64,000 nucleotides of DNA from Pezicula radicicola (lineage: Eukaryota > Ascomycota > Leotiomycetes > Helotiales > Dermateaceae). A program made the position numbers and the translations under genes. The stretch is from assembly GCA_003008705.1 (NCBI GenBank), contig PDUO01000006.1:257295-321294 (forward strand). The letters are read 5' to 3'. Each line of letters opens with the position of its first letter. The stretch's first letter is position 1. This document shows, in pieces, positions 10,750-23,343 of this stretch. Below the pieces are notes generated by a model that worked only from the letters and a program-made list of their open reading frames with translations, was not told the DNA's origin and did no database searches.

Positions 10750-11916
10750 CTAACAATTATCAAACCATCTCGTCAACGACTGCTTGACGAATTTCTTAAA
10801 ATCTTCTGAATTGAAAGTGTCAAGCGGTGTCCCATCCACAACCATACTTGTAAGCCTAAGATTGGGGTTTTTATTGTAATCGTCAAATACTGCCGTCAGA
10901 AATTCATACGCCTCCTCATCCTCAATATCGTGTATACGTTTAATTTCCATTCTCTCTGCCCATGAGGAATCAAGCGTGCGCTTGTGTGGAACGTAGACCA
11001 CTTTTTATGTAGCAAGTCCACGGATCAGAGCTTGTGGATCCTGAATCATGTGTAGTTCCTGAGCTGGAAAGTCAGGCTTGTGCGCAATATCCACAAATTC
11101 AATGCTTCCGAAATCACCAATTGTAGCTGCTGCAGCGTCGTTAGATCTGTACAGGAGCACTTCTTTAGACCATTCGAGCCCGACCCCCTCCAGAGGCATT
11201 CCCAGGTCGGCACAAATCAAAGGAGACGCGAGCGAATATTCATTGTCGGCGTTGGAAGCAAGGGACAAATTGAACGCGAAAGACATGTGTCTGTCTCGAT
11301 CATCAACTTTGAAGCGATAAAAAATGTCACCTTCTGCTCTCCACGAGATATATGGACCCATTGGACAAACTCGATGCGAGATGTAATTGAGGTAGATGCA
11401 CGTAGGCCGGAAGACGTCAACGAGACCATTGCGGAATTTTTCGAAAACATCAAACTCTTTCTTGCAGCATCATAGTCCGACTGTTCTAGCTTCCTTGGTA
11501 GTTTGTAGGATGGCTAGTTGAGGTGTGCTAGTGGCATATCTATAGATCTCTTCTTCAGTGATTTCAACGATCGGGGCCCAGATATCGAGATTGCGAAGCA
11601 GAAAGGATACAAAAATCCAGATCTTGTTGCCGAGTTCAGGCGCAAGCTTGTTGAAGCAGGTGAAGGTCTTGTTCTCTGCAACATCGGGATGGAGTCACGT
11701 CCACTGTTGTGGATTGGCGCTGCAGCGCTGCCAGAGCTAGCATCAGATTTTAAATCAGTATCAAGCCGTCCGTCGAAACCATAATTCATGCTGGATATAC
11801 TCACTAGAGCTGACGATGAATCAGCTTATATAGTGAGTTGCTAGGGACCATTTTGAAAGCTTACCCTTAGACTCGGCTGGTGCAGTTTGGTCAGTTTTGC
11901 TGCGCGGTTGAGACAT
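10750..11916 (-). pseudogene. 2EXR-domain protein, inactivated by stops and a frameshift
   Basis: Reading minus from an ATG at 11916 (MSQPRSKTDQ), a short intron (GTAAGC donor) leads to a disordered segment, then a 2EXR domain: TFTCFNKLAPELGNKIWIF, later TPQLAILQTTKEARTVGL, equivalent to the FPxLPPELRxxIW and PxLLxVCxEAR signatures. Downstream sequence (CKKEFDVFEKFRNG through SLTRWFDNC) stays coding-like to 10750. Three lesions break it. There is a frame change around 11690-11720 between the disordered N-terminus and the domain. A TGA lies at 11470-11472, just after TVGL. A TAA at 11005-11007 falls between RGLAT and KVVYVPHKR, with coding continuing in the same frame on both sides. 2EXR proteins are F-box-like fungal proteins of unknown function, often in large lineage-specific families. 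Confidence 0.75.
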
Positions 11917-12505
11917 GATGATCCAGTACGCCGCGTCAGTTTGCAGGCATATTGCGATGCTCAAGAGTATCATACCTATCTTCAAGTAGAAAGCCAATAA
12001 AGTTTTCACAGATATGTGGTCGATGTCTGAGTCGTGCTCAGAAGTGCTTGAAGAGAAGTGGAAGAAGGAAGCGAAAGTGGAAGGAGGCACCAATCACCAG
12101 TCAAAATAGTAAGCCAACGGAAAGCTAGACCAGATCAGTAGGTAGGCAACTGGGCAACATGTTGATACTATGTAGGTATATGGTGGAGCTTTTGGACTCT
12201 TCAGCGATTGAGATGCTGCAAACCTGCAGTATTGGAGTAATTGCGCGTGATACCAGCCCTATTTACTTTCGCTCGACAGCCCTGGTTGTGAAGTAACAAG
12301 CCAGAGAAAAAGATAGTAGTTGTTCAAGAGGAAATAATCCGGTGTGCGATAGAGGAGACTATCATATATATAATGTACAGGAATAAGCGTGCTTTCACTC
12401 GACCAATGCCCCTAGATAATGATTCCTCCAGGAGTCAGAGATCCTTAACAAAACCCCGGCTTTTCAACATCCAATAAACGCATAACAAAACCTTTCCCAT
12501 CATAC
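11917..12505. other. Intergenic spacer upstream of the 2EXR remnant
   Basis: No gene recognised. An open frame on the minus strand (11920-12093) runs into the remnant's ATG in the same direction but shows no family resemblance. Confidence 0.4.
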
Positions 12506-13428
12506 CTACAGACCTCTCGCAGATCCCCAGCTCCAAATATTGAGTCCAATTTTCTCCCCAGACTCAACCGGCAATCCTGCATGCCAAGTTTCCTCGTATC
12601 CCCTTCCATCCGGCGCAATATTTACCCAATACACGGCGTTTCCAGCTTTCGCTTTAAACGTCAATCCCATCACCTTTCTCCTCTCTTTTGGACCTTCATC
12701 ATCTCCCACCCCCTTCTCCTCATCACATACCAAAAACTCACACCACCTCCCATCCTTACGTCCTTTTAAACCAGGAAACTCCGTTTCACCTCCCACAAGC
12801 TCCTTTGCGTCTACATAAACCATAAAAGTACTGACACGGTCCTGCTCACTGGAAGCACCACTCCAATCAAAATGATGTCTGTAATGACCCCCAACACCAT
12901 ACCTTTGGGTTCTCAACCGCTCAATATATAAGTTCTGGCGCCAGCCTTGAAAACTACGAGCTCGGTGCTCAATACAACGGACCGTATCATCGCGGTCTAA
13001 AATAGCAACTTCAGAGAACCGGACTGACTGGTCGATTATTGTATTAGAGCCCGTAGAGATTGTCGACGGTTGAAATTTATCTTCACTGTTGCGTGTTAGA
13101 AATCACGTGTTTATTTTATCATCCATTTTTTAAGGAGGGGGAAATACCTGATGCTAATAAGATGTTCTCTTTCCTTCGAGCTCAAGAAATTCTCAATGTA
13201 GATAATGAGAGGCTCATGGTTCAAGATATGAGTCTCATAGGAATGAGGAGGACAAGAGTCCGGGTTGAAAAGGTCGGCATCTTCGGTTGCAATGAAAGAG
13301 GAATTGAGCAAGAAATTGGGGCTTGCGGGGCTGCGTTTTTGAGGGGTTCCGAAGAGAATATTGGAAAGAGGTAAGTAGACGAGAACATAGAGTGGAAGTA
13401 TTGCAATTATGTAGGATATGGGTATCAT
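12506..13428 (-). CDS. Membrane-anchored prolyl 4-hydroxylase-like 2OG-Fe(II) oxygenase
   Basis: Predicted 286 residues; exons 13428-13148 and 13085-12506, joined across a 62-base intron. A hydrophobic N-terminal segment (about residues 3-27, IIAILPLYVLVYLPL) looks like a signal anchor, so the enzyme would sit in the secretory pathway with a lumenal catalytic domain. The double-stranded beta-helix carries His-x-Asp in GHYRHHFDWS, the distal His in ETWHAGLPV and the 2-oxoglutarate-binding Lys in GEKIGLNIW. The family hydroxylates proline (or related residues) using oxygen, 2-oxoglutarate and iron. The entry segment EPLIIYIENFLSSKEREHLI matches the start of the P4H alpha-subunit homologue domain. 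The natural substrate in fungi is not established. Confidence 0.85.
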
Positions 13429-13905
13429 AGTCGAGGCTGGCTTGCTTGGCTTGGCATTCAGGGGATTGTTTTTGGTGAGTATTGTGAGGCGAGATTGAGG
13501 TTACATTTTGATACTCTCTGCCGAACGGTCATGTGACTGGCTGTGGTGAATGGTAACAAACTGCTTATTTCGCTGCAAAGCGATGAGATCTACCTGCCAC
13601 TAAGTTACTTTCTGCTTGATTTTCAATATGAAACCTAGTTTTGAAGTTACGTGCAGTCTTCCGTCTAGAGATGAAGTAGAAATGCTAAGCGAGCTTGGAT
13701 AGTAGTGATGCTTCCTCTAGTGACGGGAGACAACAAAAATAGACTTTGCATCGTTTTCCAGTCTTCCTTTTCGCCATTCAATACTGTTCCCTTCATTCCT
13801 CTGCGAACATTTTATCACCCGTGCTTAGCAAAACCACTTTTTCGAAATCTATTTCCTTTCCACCCACTCCAAAAAATCTAACTCCATCCCACTTCCAAAA
13901 CATAT
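13429..13905. other. Intergenic spacer
   Basis: No gene seen. It lies between the promoter of the oxygenase gene and the 3' end of the agmatinase gene; the pyrimidine-rich part nearest 13905 is probably agmatinase 3' UTR. Confidence 0.45.
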
Positions 13906-15449
13906 CTACAACTCATCCTTCCTAGCCCAACCTTTTCCGTCCTTACCACCAACCTCAGCAACCTTCCCCATATCCACCAATCCCCTCTTAACGATACTCG
14001 TCAATATTTCGTAAGCAACCTGCGCACCAGCAAGCGCCGTTTGCTCTCCAACACCATCATAAGCTGGTGCAACCTCCACAATATCAGCTCCGACAACATT
14101 TAGACCCTCAATGCCTCTCAAGATTCGTATCAACTCTCTGCTAGTCCAGCCACCCGCCTCAGGAGTTCCAGTGCCAGGTGCCAATCCAGGGTCTAAAACA
14201 TCGATATCGACGCTAAGGTAGACAGGAACTTCAGTACCGATGCGATTCATAATCGCCTCGATAACACCTTTGGGACCACCGAGGTCATCGATATCATCAG
14301 CGGAAATTCGCATGAAACCCTGGCGTTCATCATCTGCGAAATCGGCAAAGTCGTCTCCTGAGAGACGGGTACGGAGACCAGCATGGACAGACGAGCCATT
14401 GACTATAAGTCCTTCATTGGAGGCAATCCAGAACATAGAGCCATGATTGTATTCAGATTGCTTAGATGGCCATGGAGATGGGTACTTAGCTGGATGCCAA
14501 GTATCAAGATGGGCATCGAAATGCAAGACCGCTATTGGGCCTCCGTAGATTTTGTTGAGACCTCGAAGAGCAGCTAGGGCTAAGGAGTGATCACCACCCA
14601 GTGAGATAATTTTGGGGTGCTTTGTGGATGATGAGAGTGCTGGACGATGTCCGAGTTCTAAATACGCAGAGGTCATTTGCGTGAGTGCCATGGCGTTATC
14701 CATGGGTGTCACAGGTATGTCACCGCAATCCATGATGCTAGCCCAAGACATGTAGGGATTGATCGATGCGCGGGGATTGAAGCCACGGAAAGAAGTTTGG
14801 CGAGCTGAAGCTGCGCGGATAGCTCGAGGGCCAAAGCGTGCACCTAGTTGGTATTAGATAGCTTCTTGCGAGAGGTTCTTCTTCAAATTGCTTACCAGGC
14901 CGGTACGAGACTGCAGTATCAAAAGGTACTCCTAGAATACCGATATCAAACAAATGTTCTGTTGAAGTCAAGCACTTTGCATGTTTGAGATGTGCAAAGG
15001 TTGCTACACCCGAGAATCCCCACTGTCATTTTATATCAGCACTGAATTGCTTTTCGAACTTTTCAGCATGGCCAATTCATCCACCTTCATTTAAGATGAA
15101 TTGACATGAATTCTTGTACAAATTCGCTTGAAATTGTACGCATCCAAAGAGTTGTTACACCTAGTGGAACATCCGGCTTGGTGAGAACATTAGTCAGCCA
15201 TCTTGGACAACGCACAGAGACAAGAGCCTCCTCCCATCCCGTAATCCGATGCCCTCCAAAAAAAAGGGGTACATGAAACTCAAGATATCAACGAACCTCA
15301 AAGCCCCACTTCCTCTCCAATTCCTCCTCAGAATCCTGTGTAAATGGCTGCTCATGCAAGGGTATTTCAACATCATCACCATGATGTCCAGCATGGCCCA
15401 CCACGACCCGGCAAATGGCGGCCCCAAGAAGCAATATTGAAGTTCTCAT
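13906..15449 (-). CDS. Secreted agmatinase/ureohydrolase-family enzyme
   Basis: Predicted 405 residues; exons 15449-15297, 15022-14896 and 14843-13906. The first exon encodes a signal peptide ([20 protein letters not shown]) and a linker ending ERKWGFE; the second begins [14 protein letters not shown], as in fungal agmatinases. The binuclear manganese site is complete: GGDHS (His179), HFDAHLDT (Asp203, His205, Asp207) and [10 protein letters not shown] (Asp306, Asp308), with [10 protein letters not shown] following as in agmatinase rather than arginase. Agmatinases hydrolyse agmatine to putrescine and urea; related ureohydrolases act on other guanidino compounds, so the exact substrate is open. 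Intron 1 (274 bases) is long for this window and its join rests mainly on family alignment. Export is unusual for polyamine synthesis and suggests use of extracellular guanidino compounds. Confidence 0.87.
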
Positions 15450-16114
15450 GAGTCCTAATTATCAGGTTTTGAAGGGACAGAATTTTGTGTTGTTCAGAGA
15501 AAAGTGGTGGTGTCAATGGACTGAGATTGATATAGTGTTGGGATGAGGGCGAAAATGGAGTCCGATGATAGGCCGGTCCTAGTTTACGTTACCGCTTCTT
15601 CGGTTTGGGAAGTTTGAAGAGACAGAAATGCATCGGTGAAGGGCGCGTCGACATGGAAAATCCCACTTTTGAATGTCCAGCTTCTATATGTCACTGTAAT
15701 AGGTAAGTGTAACCAGATAGACCCTTCATGTAAGAGAATTCAAGATGCAGGGATGGCAAAATCTGGGGAAGCCCTGAGGGGGACCGGTAGGCACGAGATC
15801 AAGGAGAAGCTATTCAAACCATGTAGAAATCAAAAAGTCTTTAGAGCGCTCGCATTTATACCCCTATTCGCCATAACGCAGAAGGACTAAAGAGTATCAA
15901 AGAATCAATCAATCGCTCAAGCCTGCCCTTTCGCTGCCCGTTTCCAGCGCCCTGGATGTGAAGAAGATATCGAATGAGACATGGGAAAATTTGGAGAGTG
16001 GTCTGTTGTCAAGTCCATCCTGTTGTAAGTTTCATGGCAAACATAACCATCCGCCTTTTCTTTGCTCGGGATGTTGAAAGTGACTTGAATACTAGATGAG
16101 AAGAGAATATATCG
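15450..16114. other. Intergenic spacer
   Basis: No gene seen between the promoter of the agmatinase gene and the 3' end of CDC42. Short open frames do not resemble any family. Confidence 0.5.
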
Positions 16115-17007
<893 letters not shown>

Positions 17008-17969
17008 TGTTCCGACCTTTACTATCCAACTCGAGTGTCTAACGGCAGCTGCTCAATCGACCTTCTTCTGGAAAATATACCCTGTTTCCAAATTTCTTGT
17101 TTGTTGACCCGCTGGAGAGTTTCGCTGTGGAGGGATGGAATTGATACTGTATGCGCGGCAGGTGGTGATGTAGTAGTCGGTGCTGTGTCGGTGCTGTGTC
17201 GGTGCTGTGCTGCTGGAACAAGACGTTTGTCGTTGGAGGAGCGCACGCACGAGCGGAGTTGCGTGGTCGGCGATACCGTAACGTATTTGTTAGACTCCAC
17301 TTGGATTTTGTGTCTGTCTACGCCGTCAGCTTTATCGCAGCCTGAGGGAGCCTGGATGTGGAAGGCGGACGAGATTAAGCTCTCGCTCGGGGTAAATAGG
17401 TAAAGGAGCCGTACCGGTGTACAGGTTGCAGGTGCAGATAAAATGACAGGAGGTCGGCAGGGAGGGAGGCAAGATTCGAGAAGATGGAGATCGGTGTCAA
17501 GGATGCGTTCGTCTGTGTACTCCGTACTGTGCAAGTACAGTAGATTCACGCGTCGATTTTATGCTCACAAAACAAATGGTGTTTTATGGCAGGACCGTGT
17601 TGGGATGGCCGTACCTTGCAGGCGGCCTTCAGCGAGGATGTGAAACACTTAGAATTGGGTGGGACGATGTGATGATATATTGTAAATATCGACCAGTCGA
17701 CGAACTCGCCAGGAGGAGTCAAATAATGAAAGAGAGAAATTTGGTGTCCGCAGTAAACATTAAAGGGAGACTTTGAAGCTTTTGACCTTTGACCGTCAGC
17801 AACCTAACAGCACATCCCTGAACATCCCTGAACATCACCAACGCGCGAGGAGCATAGTAGTGCTGAACTATTAATACTAGACTTATACTTCCAACAACTC
17901 TACGGTACCATCTCATCCAACTCCCGCAAAGTCTATATCCAATCACTCAATCGTAGTACACCGGACAGC
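17008..17969. promoter_or_regulatory. Divergent intergenic region between CDC42 and VMA22-like genes
   Basis: About 960 bases without a convincing gene. It holds a threefold 11-base repeat at 17176-17208. The open frames on both strands there are repeat- and composition-driven. Most of the interval is likely the long 5' leader and promoter of CDC42. Confidence 0.5.
17176..17208. repeat. Three tandem copies of GTCGGTGCTGT
   Basis: Perfect 11-base unit repeated three times, followed by GCTGCTGG. It lies about 170 bases upstream of the CDC42 start, within the probable leader or promoter. Confidence 0.9.
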
Positions 17970-18561
17970 ATGGGTAAAGCAAACAACCTTTCTGATGAAA
18001 TTGACGCCTTATTGGAACGCTATCTGCACCTCCTTGATACCTACACAACGCTGCGAAAAGAACTCAGTAACGCACAATCTTCGGTGTGTTGCCCCTCATC
18101 TTAGTGATGATTCATGTCTAATTCTCTAGATCCACCAAAATATTGCGCGTGCGAATTTTTCTGCCGACAGAGGCATCAGGTACGGACAAGACTTGTACGA
18201 TGAACGAATGCAAGCTTCACGATTATGCCGTATCACCAGTACCACGACCCTGACAGTCGCTGCAGAGAAACACGATGCGGGTGCGAAAGGCGAGGATAAA
18301 GACGAGTCGGATGAAGGCAACAAGACAAAGGCACGACAGGATCCAATACGCATGTTCGGCATCCTGACACCACAGAGTTTAAGGATGGCACAGACGGCTT
18401 CTGTGAAAATGGTTGAGGAGATACTACCACGGATATTAAGCACTGATGCTGAGATGAAGGATGTTGAGATTCAAATTCGGAGAGCCAGGAAACACAAAGC
18501 GAAGGCAGAGCTCGTAGAGACGAAGCAGTTGGAAGTAGTCAGCAAGGCTGTAGCTACTTAG
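17970..18561 (+). CDS. Vma22/CCDC115-like V-ATPase assembly factor
   Basis: Predicted 181 residues; exons 17970-18083 and 18130-18561 with a 46-base intron. The N-terminal helix SDEIDALLERYLHLLDTYTTLR and the block ANFSADRGIRYGQDLYDERM are typical of fungal Vma22 homologues, and PIRMFGILTPQSLRMAQ matches the C-terminal helical segment. The middle (about residues 85-115) is charged and variable. In yeast, Vma22 works with Vma12 and Vma21 at the endoplasmic reticulum to assemble the Vo sector of the vacuolar proton pump; the human orthologue is CCDC115. Assignment rests on motif resemblance, since the family is weakly conserved. Confidence 0.75.
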
Positions 18562-20446
18562 CCGGACGGGAACGGGATGGTCTGATGTTCGCTGTGCACA
18601 ACATGCGAAGATGGCAGTAAATACCAGACACCAAGCTTATTGAGGGCCCTGCAGTAGTCTGACATGCGTTGTCAGGAGAAGAGCGGATGACAAGTGGTGT
18701 ATCGTATCACCAGGGAACATAGACACCTGAGGGTATCTGGAGAACTGGTCTCAATTACGGAATTCAATACCACTGCAAAAAGGCAACTCTATTGAAGCAC
18801 ATACTTCGCTAGTTGTTAGTGTGCCTTCCATATTTTCATCTGAAAATTAGAGAGACTTCATATGGCCAGATCGTTAGGAAAGTCACATTGTTGTTCTGGG
18901 CGTAGTTGTTAGTGATGGGTGGTGTTTGAATATTCAGAGCGTTTGGATGGCCCGCTAAGCCCAAGATTTTAAAAAGAAGGAAAGAGAGGAACACGATCTA
19001 TCCAACTATTGACACGCTGGAGTCCCGAAGCTTCTCGGAATTGCAAGCTTGCATTTGAGGGTTACAGTAGTGTCCGAAAATGTACCAGGCGGAAAGGAAT
19101 AGCATACAAGAGATGGCACAGTTATTGCAGTGCATTTAGTGCACCACATAAACTTACAAAGCTTTGCGATAACATGTTCAGGTATGAATTTTTAGCTCTT
19201 GTATCGCCCTCAATTCCATGCACTCTCTTGTCCTAGAATCATTGTGCAAAGTGATCGTTCTCAATTTGAGCGCAGCATCACCAGAATCACGTAGCCAACC
19301 AACTACCAACCGTAAATTATACTATACAGTGTTTCGAATGTCTAGGTATCCTACAGAATGGTTCAAACAGCGTTAAACCCCGTCAGCAGCCTCTGATCAT
19401 TTCATAGGCAGGTAATATAAACATGCTGTCGGACGGCAAATCACCTAACTTCCGAAAGACCGGTCATGCATCTATACCTTACTTCCAAAAAAAATGTAAC
19501 GCACCATGCCAAATGGATCCGACGAATATAAAAAAGGTAGACGGACACGTCTAAATTCTTCTATCTTGCCAGACGAGTCCCAGATAGTTATGTACTCTCC
19601 ATGTCTACATATCATCATTATAGCAAATCAGAAAAAGTACCTCAAATCTATAAGTGTTGAGATCGTGGCTTCCGACGTTTCCTCTACATTATACTTTAGC
19701 CCCATTGCTTCGTAGATGGTGCATCCTTGATAACCGGCTATAGAGAACCAAGGCCGTCGCTTAGTTTATAGTCTCGCTTAGCATATGCTAATCTCTTACA
19801 TCTCACTCTTAACATATATTTTACATGGGTAGTGTTACGAAGTGACACTGGGGTTGAAATCACTCTAAGACAACAATAAAAAGTCGCACGGCTTTGAACT
19901 AAGTTTTGAAACACTTACAGGCCTCGTTTTGGATCTCGAAACCTAACAGCAAACTACGATTCCTAGTAACGAAGTTGAAGTTGGAGAATCTTGTTATGGG
20001 GTTTATATTTGATTTTCGACTTTTAAGAAAGTAATCTGTGGTCAAATGACCGAGCAAGCTTCGTTTTGGGTTGTTACTAGATTGTAGGACAATGGCAACA
20101 GGCCTGTTTGAAGAAGCGTGAATAGGGTTTCTTTGGTTGAATTATAGTATAAAGCTAAGAGCTTTCTGTAAACTTACTGATAAGTAACTGCAGAGAACTT
20201 GACTCGCTGAACTTTTCAAAGGTGGGGCTTGGGCTCGTTAATAGCGCATCACTTTGAATGTTGCACTCTAATCTTCCCCTAAATTAAGGTAGTTAGGATT
20301 TGGACTTGTAGTCAGATTGTTCTCAAGGCAAATAATCATATTTTAGCGTAAGGTAGCAAATTAGCTAAGAAGGTCTTTTACTCAGAACGTGCTAGAAGTA
20401 CAATAAGAAAACAGGACTCGAAACCCCAACTGCCAAACCTTCATCC
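18562..20446. other. AT-rich gene-poor tract
   Basis: Nearly 1.9 kb without a coding-looking frame on either strand. The sequence is rich in A/T and TA steps and contains no terminal repeats or recognisable transposase. It begins the gene-poor interval (18.6-25 kb) that holds two 2EXR genes. Confidence 0.5.
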
Positions 20447-21180
20447 TCAAAGGCTGTTCGTATCTATAACATTTTTGTGCCCTGACTTTAAAACGATATA
20501 AAGATTGAGGCACTCCATAACACCTACTTCCCCGACACGCCTAAGTTCAGCCAGCCAGCATTCCCACTCCTCTATATTCTCAAACTTTCCAGTTGCATCG
20601 AGAATCTGCACCGCCTTCCGATGAAGATTATACCTATCAATTGCTTTATAGCGATGTTTAAAGATATATCCGTAAGGATTACGATGACTTATACGGGTTT
20701 CCTTGCCGATGGCTCCCTTCCCAAATACGCCGGGGAGAGTGTCGCGTAGGACGAATCTAACATGAGCAAAACGTGTACAGTGTAGGCTGATGTAGACTGT
20801 ATCGATGTACTTGTTGACGTACGAGATTGGGAGCCTTCCATCTTCTTTGAATAGTGGATGGTAATTCTTAAGGCCCTCAGTACGAGCCTCAGTGCAGACG
20901 TGCAACACGACTGGCACGGTGTGTGTAACCTTGTAGTCGAGTAGATGTGAATAGCGCGTACAGGCTTCAGCTTCGGTACCGACCAATGCCAAATATTTCC
21001 AATATCATGGCGAGGTATGGCCTTTAAATCAGGATGATCTTTGTCCTTGTAAAAGACCCGTATGTGCACATTTCGACTTCGTTTCTGACCAGCTAACTTC
21101 CAGATCTGAAACCGGAGCTCTTTTGGTAGAAGAGGAAAAATAAATGTTTCCGTAGTAGCGTGTTGTGGTTGAGGAGGCAA
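20447..21180 (-). pseudogene. 2EXR-domain gene with frameshift and no clear start
   Basis: The upstream part reads FIFPLLPKELRFQIWKLAGQ followed by RNVHIRVFYKDKDH, a good 2EXR opening. The second half reads KYLALVGTEAEACTRYS, then TVPVVLHVCTEARTEGL and YVNKYIDTVYIS, the rest of the domain plus a C-terminal region ending at 20447. The two halves lie in different frames. They switch near 20990-21005, where no plausible GT...AG intron can join them and a TGA precedes the second frame. The upstream frame also has no ATG before its first stop; the most natural start (PPQPQ) is preceded by TTG. I read this as a recently damaged copy; a sequencing indel could explain the frameshift but not the missing start. 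Confidence 0.65.
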
Positions 21181-22512
21181 AGTGCCGGTGGTGGTAGAGA
21201 TTTGGTTGGAGTAAGAAGTGGAAGCACTTTACAGGAATCTTCAACAGTCTTCAAAACAATTGTAGAAATTGTTCAGGAGATCCAGTTTTTTGCTAATGCG
21301 GTAGTGGAATAAATTGAAAATAGTTTTGATCCCATGGTGATGGCTTTTCTTCAAATATACAGTCAGAATCGATCGAATTAGTGGTGTGCAGTTGCATGTC
21401 GTGGTGCATATGCTACATCTCTCTCTCTCTCAATAAAAAGTGTGTCAGCTGCATCAAGTGTTGATGTGCAAACTATTTCGAACCGTCTCGCGTTATGTTG
21501 AGTCTATATTGCTACCTAGCTTCAGAGCTTTGAGATCGCTACTTCAAGATGTCCACAATCCTACGAGTCTCTAATAAACTTACCCATGATCTTCTACCCG
21601 TTCTGTGAGGCCTGCCACAACCTGAGTAAGTGAAGTTGTGTATTCGCGCAATCCGTACCGTACGAATTGGGTTGTAAGAAATCATTTTGATTAATGCGAG
21701 TATATACCATAAATCAAGTAAGTTACCCAGCTCAACTAATACGTTAAACTGTAATATTAATGCCGATGTCAAGGTTACTACAGCACAGAACTCAACAGCT
21801 TAAACCTCTAACAAACATAGACACTATGTATCTTGAAAATGGGCAGCTAATACCAAGACTAAATTTGTAAAAGGCTCTCTAAGAAACACAATATTAGGCC
21901 CTTATGAAGTTGCCATTAACAAGGCCATAGATATCACCGCCTTAAAATAAAGTTACATGGGGTCGTCTAAAGCGGCAGGTGTAGGTGAAGTAACCTCAGA
22001 AACCATTTATTTGATAGCTGAACGGTCCTTCCCAATCTTCAAATGCTCTATTCCAACTAATATCTGCCATAGTTATTGGTCGTATGAACTCTGATATTAG
22101 CTAGGCGGTCTAAGGACATTCACCACAAGCGGCTTCTTTGAATTATCCATTAGCGTGTATATTTGTTCCCTCATGTGGCTCCAATTTCCCAGTGCGGTCT
22201 CAATATACAGCCTTTCCTTTCCATCCGACTCCACCACAAAACTTAAGGCGTCGCGCACTCAAGAAAGCGCCAACTTAAGTCCAATTGTATTTCCTCGGTA
22301 CACCCAACTCAATAATTACCAACGTTCTTTATCTCATCTTGGCAACATCCTGGAAGTCTATTCACTCTCCAAATCTTGGGTTGCTGTTCAGCACGGTGCC
22401 TATGTTGCTCGCTACCATTGAGGTACGTCCCAAAAGCAGACCCTCAGCGGCAGAGCTAACTTTACTAGTTTGAATCAATACAGTCCACCTTGTAAAGTCC
22501 ACTTTCTACACA
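21181..22512. other. Intergenic spacer between two 2EXR genes
   Basis: AT-rich with a short CT dinucleotide run near 21417-21430 and no convincing gene. The final 350 bases, before 22513, are probably promoter and leader of the intact 2EXR gene. Confidence 0.45.
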
Positions 22513-23343
22513 ATGGCTCCAGCAACGAGATCGATCGCCCTTCTCCACGCAGTCCCCGCGAAGATCTTTCCGCGCTTTCGTTCACTGCCGCCCGAACTTC
22601 GTCTTATGATCTACGGGTACATCGATGTGCTTACCAATGATCGCAATGTCCATGTTCAGCTACGCACCAAATCTGTACCTGCTACGACAAGACGCCGCTA
22701 TCCTGGCAAATCCTTGACGTTCAGATCTCTGACACCGGTCCCGCTTGTTCTTCATTTGAATCAAGAATCGCGAAAAGAATACCTGAAGAAGTACATACCA
22801 TGCTTCAAACAAGCTGATGGGAGGAGACGTATCTTCGTCAACTTCTCTCGCAATGCGCTGCTCATTCGTTGTTCTGACAAGGATTTCCAGCGATATCAAA
22901 TACGGAGTATCTTGGATAACCTTACCAGCGATGAGGCACCCAACGATAGCCCAACCACGTTTGATCCCGACGATCATTTGCTCCTGCTATCACAGCAACT
23001 AAAGATTGATCTAGTTAGACATAAGTGGCAGAGTCGAAGAACATCATCTAATGGGGCGAACAGAAGTGCTAGGAAAGTGTATGAGTTCTTAATACAGAAG
23101 AAGGAGAATCCAATATGGGTTCGGTACCCAGAAGGTCCGATTCCGCCACATCTGCTAGAGAAAGTGAAGAAAGCACTGAAAGAAGACAATCTCTCGCTGT
23201 ATCTAGAGAAGAGTATCCAGACGTCTTCTCCTAGAGAAGTGCCAGGAACGTACGAGATAAATAACAATTTAAGGTTGTGCAGCCCTGAGAAAGGCGTCGG
23301 TCGATGGGATATTGGTTGGGAGAGGGCAGTAGGAAGGATGTAG
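22513..23343 (+). CDS. 2EXR-domain protein (intact copy)
   Basis: A single-exon 276-residue protein. The 2EXR domain spans about residues 18-115: FPRFRSLPPELRLMIYGYI opens it, PVPLVLHLNQESRKEYLKKY is the central signature, and RRRIFVNFSRNALLIR closes it. The rest is charged, with a basic segment and no known fold. Such proteins are F-box-like and abundant in some Leotiomycetes; no function is established. This copy has no internal stop or frame break, in contrast to the two damaged 2EXR genes at 10.7-11.9 and 20.4-21.2 kb. It has diverged strongly from both, so these are not fresh tandem duplicates. Confidence 0.8.
   Translation: MAPATRSIALLHAVPAKIFPRFRSLPPELRLMIYGYIDVLTNDRNVHVQLRTKSVPATTRRRYPGKSLTFRSLTPVPLVLHLNQESRKEYLKKYIPCFKQADGRRRIFVNFSRNALLIRCSDKDFQRYQIRSILDNLTSDEAPNDSPTTFDPDDHLLLLSQQLKIDLVRHKWQSRRTSSNGANRSARKVYEFLIQKKENPIWVRYPEGPIPPHLLEKVKKALKEDNLSLYLEKSIQTSSPREVPGTYEINNNLRLCSPEKGVGRWDIGWERAVGRM

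Noticed and set aside
11518..11784. Plus-strand open frame reading YKNPDLVAEFRRKLVEAGE
   Set aside because: It starts at TTG directly after stops and lies opposite the well-supported 2EXR remnant, whose domain signature explains the open frame.
17039..17549. Several open frames on both strands upstream of CDC42
   Set aside because: Driven by the 11-base tandem repeat and CT-rich leader; overlapping in multiple frames with no family match.
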